DNA of 5,388 nucleotides from Methanobacteriota archaeon. Lineage in GTDB: Archaea > Thermoplasmatota > Thermoplasmata > RBG-16-68-12. Where the stretch lies: the NCBI GenBank assembly GCA_005878635.1, contig VBLS01000122.1, positions 1-5,388 of the forward strand, in the 5' to 3' direction. The notes beneath the pieces are model-generated. The model was not told where the DNA came from. It ran no database searches and saw only the letters and a program-made list of their open reading frames with translations. A program made the translations under genes and the position numbers. Shown piece by piece: positions 1 through 5,036 of the stretch (position 1 is its first letter; every line of letters starts with the position of its first letter).

Positions 1-1
1 A

Positions 2-1123
2 TGGTCCGGCCCGGGGTTTGACGGCGGCGCACCGGTGACGGGATACAAGATCTACCGGGGCACGACGTCGGGCGGCACGACCCTCCTCGTCACGGTCGCT
101 GGGGGAAACGATTCCTACGCGGACGGCGGGCTCACGAATGGCCAGGCCTATTACTACCGGGTCAGCGCCGTGAACCGGGTGGGAGAAGGAGCGCTCTCGG
201 TGGAAGCTTCGGCCACGCCCTCCTCCGGCCCTGCCGTCCCCGCCTCTCCGCAGAATCTCGTGGCGACGGCGGGGAATCGGGCGGTCACGTTGCGATGGTA
301 CGCTCCCGCATCGGACGGAGGCAGCCCGGTCGAAAACTACACTGTTTATCGCGGGACGTCGCCGAGCAACCTGGCGGTCCTGATCTCCGGTTCGAAGTCG
401 CTGTCCCTCTTCGACGGCGGGGTGACGAACGGGGTCACGTACTATTACGCCGTCGCGGCGGTGAACGCGGTCGGGACCGGACCTCGAAGTCCTCCGATCT
501 CCGCGACGCCGAAGGGATCGAGCTCCGGCCCGGACACGACGAGCCCGACCATCGCGATTGTCTCCCCGGGCCCAGGAGCCCTCGTCGCGCCCGGGCCTCT
601 GAACGTGTCCGGGACGGCGTCGGACGATGTCGGTCTCGCATGGGTCGAAGTGAGTGCGGATGGCAGGACCTGGACCCTCGCCACCCTGGGGACCGCATCA
701 TGGAACGCGATCGTCAACTTGACGATTGGACCGAGGACGATCTACGCTCGGGCGATGGATGGTTCGGGGAACAGCGCGGACGCGAACGTCACGGTCACGG
801 TCTCGCCCGATGCGGGGACGAATGCGGCCGGCGGCGACCCGTCGCGATCGTTGATCGCCACCGCCGTCATCTCGTTTGCCATCGCGGCCGCAGGTGCCTG
901 GTTCGTGCTCGACCGGCGCCGCCGCGAGGGGGGCCCTCGGCCCTCGATGTCGAGGCGGCCTCCGGACGACCCCCTCGCCGGAGCGGGAGAGAACCCTGCG
1001 GTCAAGAGTTCTGTGACCACGGTGACGACGCAACAGCGCGTCGCCGTCGTGGCTCCCACGGCAGAGAAACGACAGGCGTCCCGTGATTCGCCGCCGAAGA
1101 TCATGGGGCGGTGGCGAAAGTGA
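2..1123 (+). CDS. Surface-anchored fibronectin type III / Ig-like domain protein, 5'-truncated by the window edge
   Basis: The reading frame is already open at base 2 and inside a domain, so the true start lies upstream. The visible part is 373 codons plus the TGA stop. Counting from base 2, residues 1-78 are most of a fibronectin type III repeat (W-S-x-P start, DGGAPVTGY, IYRGT, TNGxxYYYxVxAVN). Residues 79-171 are a second FnIII repeat with the same landmarks about 98 residues later. Residues about 177-272 resemble a bacterial Ig-like domain (TSPTI start, VSGTASDDVGL, a typical TIYARAMDGSGN end). Residues about 283-304 form one hydrophobic helix followed by DRRRR, then a basic, Pro-rich tail of about 65 residues. 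This predicts an outward-facing ectodomain with a cytoplasmic C-terminus. Five N-x-S/T sequons all lie before the helix, so N-glycosylation is possible. No PGF-CTERM-like sorting motif is present. The role is probably adhesion, cell-surface structure or extracellular binding; the ligand is unknown. Its 3' end overlaps the convergent gene. Confidence 0.88.
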   Translation, partial: WSGPGFDGGAPVTGYKIYRGTTSGGTTLLVTVAGGNDSYADGGLTNGQAYYYRVSAVNRVGEGALSVEASATPSSGPAVPASPQNLVATAGNRAVTLRWYAPASDGGSPVENYTVYRGTSPSNLAVLISGSKSLSLFDGGVTNGVTYYYAVAAVNAVGTGPRSPPISATPKGSSSGPDTTSPTIAIVSPGPGALVAPGPLNVSGTASDDVGLAWVEVSADGRTWTLATLGTASWNAIVNLTIGPRTIYARAMDGSGNSADANVTVTVSPDAGTNAAGGDPSRSLIATAVISFAIAAAGAWFVLDRRRREGGPRPSMSRRPPDDPLAGAGENPAVKSSVTTVTTQQRVAVVAPTAEKRQASRDSPPKIMGRWRK

Positions 1124-2312
1124 CGCGAACCTCGTCGGCCTCGAGAAAGCGGCCCAGGTCGTGGGCCTCCCGGTCGACGAGCTCGCGGATGCCGGATCCC
1201 AATCGCCGGAACGGCTCGATCGTCACGCGGAGCCGCGTCCCCTTGAAGGCGTGACTCCACACGCCCGCGACGCGGCCGTCGATGAGGAGCACCGGCGAGA
1301 GCCAACCCTGAGGCCGGTACACCCTCTTGTGATGCGTCGCCTCGACGAGATGCCCGTGGTCCTTCTGACCAAGGAGGAACGAGTCGAAAAACGGGAGCAG
1401 ACGCACGATGGGCCCCTTCAATCGGGCCCGCTTCAGGATCGGCACGTCGTCTCGCAAGACCCATGCGATCCGACCGTCGGCGTCCACGGGTGCAAGATCC
1501 TCGGCGTTCCGATCCCAAATCGCGCGAGCCGTGGTCGCGGTGACGTAGGTCCACCACGCGAAATCGGCCGGGGTCGCGGGACCGTGGGCCTTCAAGTAAG
1601 CTCGCAGGAGCGCATCCTCCGCGTCCTGCACAGATAAATCGCGCCACCGAGGATACCAAACGTCGGGCCGGACGAAAGTCCCCTCATTTCCCTGCGGAGG
1701 CCCCGCGCAGGCAACGCCGCGAACGCACGCGTAGGAGAGGAGGCCGCCGACGGACAGGGGGCGGCCACCGACCTCGAAGGCATCGACCTCTCCCTCTTTG
1801 CCCCACCCGCGGCCGGATCGGATCCGTTTCGTCCCGAAGGATTCGCCCAACCGCGCCGCCAGTTCGGTCCGCGTCAGTGGACGATCCAAGATTTCGCCGA
1901 TGTGCTTCAACAGCCCTTCAATCACCTCGATCGATCGCCCGCGCCGGACCATCCACCGCGCGTCGCGATCGGCGCGCCCCGCGCAGCCGCGGACGAAAAC
2001 GGTGTAGTCGTTCGAGGGGACGAGATGGACCGTCCCTCGCATGCACCACACTTTCGCGAGGGTGCGATCGTGCCAGAGGGCTTTCTCGACGTCAGATCGG
2101 CGAAGGCCACGGGTCCGGGCCCACAGCGACATCTGGGCCGCCGACATCACCTGTGCCTGCGCGCCCGCCATGTCGCCGGCGACCTGGGCCAGGTTGAGGG
2201 CGGGAGTTCGCGACGTGAGATGGTGGCGCGTCAGGCGAAACGCTGCGACTTTCTCCGCCGAGATCCGTGGTGCATCGCCCACGGGAGCGTCCTTCGCCAT
2301 CCGTGAAGGCAT
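1101..2312 (-). CDS. Winged-helix DNA glycosylase-like protein of the AlkZ/YcaQ (HTH_42) family
   Basis: This 403-residue protein fits the HTH_42 family in length and motif order. Characterised members remove bulky or cross-linked alkylated bases from DNA: Streptomyces AlkZ uses a Gln-x-Gln motif and E. coli YcaQ uses Gln-x-Asp. Numbered from the ATG at 2312, the N-terminal helices start at RISAEKV (about 17). A GAQAQ motif gives Q52 and Q54, matching the AlkZ-type catalytic motif. RGTVHL (92-97) matches the family's conserved hairpin, and PLTRTELAARLG (about 145-156) looks like a winged-helix segment. LLPFFDSFLLG (305-315), followed by RVYRPQGWLSPVLLIDGRVAGVW, is the hallmark C-terminal block. 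Start choice is uncertain: an in-frame GTG at 2321, ATG at 2312 and ATG at 2300 are all possible, and none has a clear Shine-Dalgarno sequence. The stop overlaps the convergent surface-protein gene by 23 bp. Family assignment is firm; the glycosylase activity and its substrate are inferred. It could instead be a non-catalytic winged-helix DNA-binding relative. Confidence 0.88.
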   Translation of the reverse strand: MPSRMAKDAPVGDAPRISAEKVAAFRLTRHHLTSRTPALNLAQVAGDMAGAQAQVMSAAQMSLWARTRGLRRSDVEKALWHDRTLAKVWCMRGTVHLVPSNDYTVFVRGCAGRADRDARWMVRRGRSIEVIEGLLKHIGEILDRPLTRTELAARLGESFGTKRIRSGRGWGKEGEVDAFEVGGRPLSVGGLLSYACVRGVACAGPPQGNEGTFVRPDVWYPRWRDLSVQDAEDALLRAYLKAHGPATPADFAWWTYVTATTARAIWDRNAEDLAPVDADGRIAWVLRDDVPILKRARLKGPIVRLLPFFDSFLLGQKDHGHLVEATHHKRVYRPQGWLSPVLLIDGRVAGVWSHAFKGTRLRVTIEPFRRLGSGIRELVDREAHDLGRFLEADEVRVTFATAP

Positions 2313-2322
2313 CGCGATCACA

Positions 2323-2338
2323 GCAGGAAAGGCTTTGC
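2323..2338 (-). promoter_or_regulatory. Possible BRE/TATA-like element for the AlkZ-like gene
   Basis: Read on the minus strand the sequence is GCAAAGCCTTTCCTGC, an A-rich BRE-like block followed by a weak TATA-like CCTTTCC. It resembles the GCAAGCCTTATCC element before the DUF2080 gene. If used, transcription would begin near 2305 and favour the ATG at 2300 as start. The TATA match is poor. Confidence 0.25.
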
Positions 2339-2347
2339 GACGGAGGG

Positions 2348-2364
2348 CGAAAAGGTCATTCCCC
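2348..2364 (+). promoter_or_regulatory. Intergenic motif shared with the region before the last gene (copy 1)
   Basis: The stretch ending AAAGGTCATTCCCC (2351-2364) recurs at 4998-5012 as AAAGGTTCATTCCCC, with a single inserted T. Both copies are preceded by GCGA and both lie between genes, on the same strand as the downstream gene. This copy sits just upstream of the better BRE/TATA candidate at 2371-2383. It may be a regulator-binding site or an extra promoter element; a chance match cannot be excluded. Confidence 0.35.
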
Positions 2365-2370
2365 GTTTTT

Positions 2371-2383
2371 CCGAAACCTTAAG
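2371..2383 (+). promoter_or_regulatory. Probable archaeal promoter (BRE + TATA) for the dCMP deaminase-like gene
   Basis: CCGAAACCTTAAG reads as a BRE-like CGAAA followed by a TATA-like CTTAAG centred near 2381. The usual archaeal spacing of about 25 nt puts transcription start near 2406. That gives a leader of roughly 14 nt before the ATG at 2420, and it would leave the ATG at 2384 outside the transcript. This is the best promoter match in the window. Confidence 0.5.
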
Positions 2384-2419
2384 ATGAGCCAACAGTTCCT
2401 CGCCTGGGTAGCGGTCTCC

Positions 2420-2833
2420 ATGGGGAAAATCGAACGGCCGAGTCTCGAGAGCCTGATCATGGACTTCGCGATGTCTCTCACTCGCCGGGCCACGTGCAAG
2501 CGAGCCCAATTCTCGTGCGTCGTAACCTCAGAGGATATGACCCAAATTTACGGGTTCGGCTACAACGGCACCGCTAGGGGCTTCTCCCATGATGATTGCA
2601 AGTTCGATCAGCCGGGGAACTGTCAGTGCGTGCATGCCGAGCAAAACGCACTCATCAAGGTCCGCGTCAATGACCCACGGAAGGTCGTGTTCGTCACGGG
2701 CCAGCCCTGCGTGACGTGCGCGAAGCTCATCATCAACAGCGGCGCTTCGAAGGTGTACTACCGTAGCGCCTATCGCAGCGATGAAGGGCTCGAGCTTTTC
2801 AAGAAAGCAGGGGTCGAAATAGAACGCGTCTGA
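2420..2833 (+). CDS. Deoxycytidylate (dCMP) deaminase-type zinc enzyme
   Basis: The 137-residue product belongs to the cytidine/deoxycytidylate deaminase superfamily. dCMP deaminases convert dCMP to dUMP, the thymidylate synthase substrate. Zinc-site residues are all present: HAEQNA gives H72 and the catalytic proton-shuttle E74, and PCVTC gives C97 and C100. RRATCKRAQFSCVV (22-35) and GFGYNGTARGFSH (45-57) match the usual dCMP deaminase N-terminal half. H57, C60, C68 and C70 form a Cys/His cluster just before HAE, as in ComEB- and T4-type enzymes with a second structural zinc. Start 2420 is preferred because it places the RPS segment near the N-terminus, as in relatives, and because a good promoter lies at 2371-2383. 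In-frame ATG codons at 2384 (149 aa) and 2267 remain possible. Composition is less GC-rich than its neighbours: 33/60 and 35/60 GC in two sampled lines, against 42/60 and 39/60 in flanking genes. The exact nucleotide substrate is inferred; ComE-like or tRNA/guanine deaminases are less likely. Confidence 0.88.
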   Translation: MGKIERPSLESLIMDFAMSLTRRATCKRAQFSCVVTSEDMTQIYGFGYNGTARGFSHDDCKFDQPGNCQCVHAEQNALIKVRVNDPRKVVFVTGQPCVTCAKLIINSGASKVYYRSAYRSDEGLELFKKAGVEIERV

Positions 2834-2845
2834 ACCGCCGGCGGT
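2834..2845. repeat. 12-bp perfect palindrome right after the deaminase stop
   Basis: ACCGCCGGCGGT follows the TGA directly and is its own reverse complement. It lies in the 36-bp gap between two convergent genes. There is no loop and no T-run, so it is not a convincing terminator. It could be a protein-binding palindrome or chance in GC-rich DNA. Confidence 0.35.
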
Positions 2846-2869
2846 ATCCCTGGTCGCGGCCGTTTCCAC

Positions 2870-3952
2870 TCATGGATAGGCCGGGATCCCACCCGGGGCC
2901 GGCACGGATCCGTCGACGGGTCCCTTCTTGAGAACGGGTGCGGGCGCACCGGCTTCGGTCGTAGTTGGCCCCTTGGGAAGCTTGGCCAAGAGATCGCGGA
3001 TCACCGGCGTGAAGGGGTCCACGAGCCCTCCGGCGAAACCTTTCTCCCCGAGGCCCAGCACATCGGACTCTTGCAACCCGCCTCCGACGTACAGATCGAG
3101 GTCGATTCCGTCGAGGGTCGCAAGGAAGGCCGGGTCGGGTCCGAGCTCGGTCCCGAGGCGGCGGAGGTCCATCACGCAGGCGGACGGGAAACCGATTCCC
3201 CGCAGGAGGTTCGCGACGTCGCGCAGCTCGGTGGGACCGGCGTGGCCTCCCCGCCAGAGGACCTTCCCGTCCCAATCGATGCACGGCAAGACGTCGTTCG
3301 AAAGGGCGTAGAGCCCCGCGAACGCATCGGGAGAGCGCAGGGTCTTCGTGCCCGCGACGACCCGCTCGACGTCGAGCATGTAGCCGTCCATCACTTCCTC
3401 CGGTTCGCGGCCGCCCGAATCAAGCCACACGTCGGAGCGCTTCACCAAGTGCCGCGTCACCTCGAAGTTTGGGTTCGCGCGGTTGATCCCCGCGAGATCG
3501 AGCATGAACACGCGAGCCGCGTTGTACCGCGGCCCACCGATGGCGTCCCAGTAATCCTGATACGAAACGTGATAGGCCGTTGGACCAAGTCGTGCTCCGT
3601 CCCATCGGACGCCGGTGACGCTGGCGGCCCGACCGGGGAGGTGCTCGAGAATCTTGATCGGGAGGAGGGGATCCGTCTGAATCGGGAGGATCGGGATCGT
3701 GAGGACCTGCGGACCGGAGGGCTTCACGTCCTCGGCCCACAGTCCCTTCTTCTCTCGTTCGAACTGGGCCCTCGCCTCCTGCGTGTCGAAGAAAATCGGA
3801 AGGCCCTCATGGCCGCAGGCGCGGCAGACGTACGAGCGGCTGTCGCTGTCGATCCCCGCGATCGGGCCCATCACGAGGAGCTTCGGGTGGACGCGACCGC
3901 TCCCGCATCGGCCGCAGGCCGCGAAGTCGTTCGGTCCGAACCGGCTCGGCAT
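2870..3952 (-). CDS. Zinc-ribbon protein fused to a HisA/HisF-like TIM barrel
   Basis: The product is 360 residues. Residues 1-50 form a zinc ribbon with two knuckles, C13-x2-C16 and C43-x2-C46. Residues about 97-318 resemble the HisA/HisF-related family of phosphate-binding TIM barrels found in methanogens and some bacteria. The first half-barrel shows FMLDL (149-153), DVWLDSGGR (174-182) and ERVVAGTKTL (196-205). The second half shows LPCIDWDGK (222-230), ACVMDL (258-263), LYVGGGL (287-293) and GFAGGLVDPF (305-314). The paired GG motifs at the ends of strands 3/4 and 7/8 match the two phosphate sites of HisA/HisF. D226 fits the strand-5 catalytic Asp; strand 1 seems to carry E103 instead of Asp. 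The C-terminus from about 325 is Pro/Gly/Ala-rich. A GAGGT Shine-Dalgarno overlapping the upstream stop supports the ATG at 3952. It is co-transcribed with the DUF2080 gene. The substrate is unknown; histidine synthesis itself is unlikely because no his genes adjoin it. Confidence 0.8.
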   Translation of the reverse strand: MPSRFGPNDFAACGRCGSGRVHPKLLVMGPIAGIDSDSRSYVCRACGHEGLPIFFDTQEARAQFEREKKGLWAEDVKPSGPQVLTIPILPIQTDPLLPIKILEHLPGRAASVTGVRWDGARLGPTAYHVSYQDYWDAIGGPRYNAARVFMLDLAGINRANPNFEVTRHLVKRSDVWLDSGGREPEEVMDGYMLDVERVVAGTKTLRSPDAFAGLYALSNDVLPCIDWDGKVLWRGGHAGPTELRDVANLLRGIGFPSACVMDLRRLGTELGPDPAFLATLDGIDLDLYVGGGLQESDVLGLGEKGFAGGLVDPFTPVIRDLLAKLPKGPTTTEAGAPAPVLKKGPVDGSVPAPGGIPAYP

Positions 3953-3958
3953 CGCGGG

Positions 3959-3963
3959 ACCTC
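3959..3963 (-). promoter_or_regulatory. Ribosome binding site overlapping the upstream stop codon (translational coupling)
   Basis: On the minus strand the DUF2080 stop TGA runs directly into GAGGT, which sits 6 nt before the ATG at 3952. The shared bases imply that ribosomes finishing the small gene can restart on the zinc-ribbon/TIM-barrel gene. This also decides the start of the downstream gene. Confidence 0.6.
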
Positions 3964-4108
3964 AGTCGACGCGGATGACCTTCACGCGTTTGCCGATCCA
4001 ATCCGGAGGCAGATAGACGCGGCCGGAACTCCCGCTCTTGGCGACGATCTTCTCGACCATCTCCTGACCGAAAACCTCGAACTTGGCCTCCTTGCGGGCG
4101 CGCGCCAT
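3962..4108 (-). CDS. DUF2080 family small protein (family described as transposon-encoded)
   Basis: This 48-residue basic protein matches the DUF2080 pattern: a short beta-rich start, then VEKIVAKSGSSGRVYLPPDW (19-38), then IGKRVKVI (38-45). The family core is S-G-x-S-G-R-V-Y-[LV]-P-x-x-W-[IL]-G-K-x-V-K-V, and every position is kept. The pattern resembles the swapped-hairpin AbrB/MazE type of DNA-binding protein, so a small DNA-binding or antitoxin-like regulator is a reasonable guess but unproven. The ATG at 4108 is chosen over a longer frame because a GGGGGAG Shine-Dalgarno lies 7 nt upstream and because the extra N-terminal residues do not resemble the family. It is the first gene of a two-gene operon, 9 bp before the zinc-ribbon/TIM-barrel gene. 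Although the family is annotated as transposon-encoded, no transposase, inverted repeat or toxin gene is visible around it. Confidence 0.8.
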   Translation of the reverse strand: MARARKEAKFEVFGQEMVEKIVAKSGSSGRVYLPPDWIGKRVKVIRVD

Positions 4109-4115
4109 GCCGTAA

Positions 4116-4122
4116 CTCCCCC
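4116..4122 (-). promoter_or_regulatory. Shine-Dalgarno sequence of the DUF2080 gene
   Basis: GGGGGAG on the minus strand lies 7 nt before the ATG at 4108. It is a strong match to the archaeal anti-SD core and fixes the start of this short gene. Confidence 0.6.
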
Positions 4123-4144
4123 GGTGCGAATAGGCGGGGTGGAC

Positions 4145-4157
4145 GGATAAGGCTTGC
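4145..4157 (-). promoter_or_regulatory. Probable promoter of the DUF2080/TIM-barrel operon
   Basis: On the minus strand GCAAGCCTTATCC reads as a BRE-like block followed by a TATA-like CTTATCC centred near 4149. Spacing of about 25 nt places transcription start near 4124, giving a leader of about 15 nt that holds the GGGGGAG ribosome site. The same 97-bp gap must also hold the promoter of the divergent methyltransferase gene. Confidence 0.4.
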
Positions 4158-4188
4158 GCGAGGACGACTATCTTGTAGCTACGAAACC

Positions 4189-4194
4189 GGGAGG
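4189..4194 (+). promoter_or_regulatory. Shine-Dalgarno sequence of the methyltransferase gene
   Basis: GGGAGG lies 11 nt before the ATG at 4206. The spacing is slightly long, but no closer site serves the next in-frame ATG at 4233, so 4206 is favoured. An ACTATCTTG stretch at 4167-4175 is a weak TATA candidate. Confidence 0.45.
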
Positions 4195-4205
4195 CAAGAA
4201 TCAAG

Positions 4206-4988
4206 ATGGCACCCCCGTATCCGGCCCGGACGATGGCGCGGTCCACGCGGAAGGCTCCGTCGGGATCCTCCTTCGAACTGTACGCCCGCGCGATGCTCGA
4301 CCGCTGGCTCGGCAAGTCCGTCACCGTCGAGTTCGAGCGGGACGACGGATACCGGAGCGAGTCGAAGATCGACAGCTACTTCACCCCGCCGAGCAAGTGG
4401 CCGCGGATGGAACGGGAGGCGATCAAGCTCGTCCGCGGGCGCACCCTTGACCTTGGCTGTGGCCCCGGCCGCCACGCGATCTTCCTCCAGAAGAAAGGGT
4501 TCGACGTCGTCGGCGTCGACGCGTCGCCGACCCAGGTGGCCCTCGCTCGCATCCGGGGCCTCGCGAACGTGTACCAGGCGAGCGTCCGTCGACTGCCACG
4601 GGGCCTGGGGACGTTCCATTCCGTCCTCATGCTCGGGAACAACCTCGGCCTCGCGGGCGACCTTCCCCGCTTCCGTCGGTTCCTCCGCGAACTTCGGGGC
4701 ATCACGCGAACGGGCGGGCGCCTCATCGGCCACAGCCGCATCCCGGGAACGTGGTCGGAGGATCACCTCCCGTATGTCAAGTGGAACGTGCGACGCGGTC
4801 GGCCCGCGGGGCTCCTCACTCTCCGCGTGCGGTACAAGGGACGTGTCGGCGATTGGTTCGATCTCCTCCTGATCCCTCCGGACGAACTCGCGAAGGCGGC
4901 GCACGAGACCGGATGGGACCTCGTCCGCGTGATCTGGGAAGGAGGCTACCAGCCCGGCGACTACGTCGGCGTCCTCGAGAAGCGTTGA
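4206..4988 (+). CDS. Class I SAM-dependent methyltransferase, substrate unknown
   Basis: The 260-residue product has a Rossmann-type methyltransferase core. Motif I is TLDLGCGPG (80-88), the SAM-binding glycine loop. It is followed by RHAIFLQKKGFDVVGVDASP, which contains the acidic residue at the end of strand 2 (D105) that contacts the SAM ribose. HSVLMLGNNLGL (138-149) corresponds to motif IV, and a TGGRLIGHSRIP segment follows the next helix. The stretch before the core (DSYFTPPSKWPRMEREAI, 56-73) matches a common prokaryotic subfamily with a D-Y-F...W-P..E-R lead-in to R-G-R-x-L-D-x-G-C-G. The first 20 residues are basic and low in structure. No membrane segment is present, so it should be cytosolic. 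The gene is divergent from the DUF2080 operon and 48 bp before the next gene on the same strand. Small molecules, lipids or proteins are all possible substrates; nothing here decides it. Confidence 0.9.
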   Translation: MAPPYPARTMARSTRKAPSGSSFELYARAMLDRWLGKSVTVEFERDDGYRSESKIDSYFTPPSKWPRMEREAIKLVRGRTLDLGCGPGRHAIFLQKKGFDVVGVDASPTQVALARIRGLANVYQASVRRLPRGLGTFHSVLMLGNNLGLAGDLPRFRRFLRELRGITRTGGRLIGHSRIPGTWSEDHLPYVKWNVRRGRPAGLLTLRVRYKGRVGDWFDLLLIPPDELAKAAHETGWDLVRVIWEGGYQPGDYVGVLEKR

Positions 4989-4993
4989 GGGCG

Positions 4994-5012
4994 CGAGAAA
5001 GGTTCATTCCCC
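4994..5012 (+). promoter_or_regulatory. Intergenic motif shared with the region before the deaminase gene (copy 2)
   Basis: AAAGGTTCATTCCCC (4998-5012), preceded by GCGAG, nearly repeats 2348-2364. It ends 24 nt before the ATG at 5037. Here the AGAAAGGTTCATT part could itself act as a weak BRE/TATA pair, with transcription start near 5031. Alternatively it is a shared operator. Confidence 0.35.
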
Positions 5013-5036
5013 TCAACGTGCATCGCAACGGTTGGC

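Noticed and set aside
1..21. ATG at base 1 as a gene start
   Set aside because: That frame reaches a TGA within seven codons. The real frame starts at base 2 and is already inside an FnIII domain.
742..1659. 305-codon minus-strand open frame
   Set aside because: It overlaps the 3' ends of two genes with clear domains, is very rich in Arg/Gly/Pro, and has no recognisable domain; it is an out-of-frame shadow typical of GC-rich DNA.
2834..2869. Intrinsic terminator after the deaminase
   Set aside because: The 12-bp palindrome has no loop and no following T-run, so it does not meet terminator criteria.
2870..3952. Genuine HisA or HisF of histidine biosynthesis
   Set aside because: The zinc ribbon, the altered strand-1 acid, the divergent loops and the lack of neighbouring his genes argue for a HisA/HisF-related protein of another role.
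3962..4108. Mobile element or toxin-antitoxin module around the DUF2080 gene
   Set aside because: No transposase, terminal inverted repeats, target duplication or toxin gene can be seen; the neighbour is a 360-residue barrel protein.
3071..4150. 359-codon plus-strand open frame
   Set aside because: It lies antisense to the zinc-ribbon/TIM-barrel and DUF2080 genes, both of which have family motifs and ribosome sites. The product shows no motif.
4179..4904. 241-codon minus-strand open frame
   Set aside because: It is antisense to the methyltransferase, whose motif I and downstream motifs are clear; the antisense product is charged low-complexity sequence.
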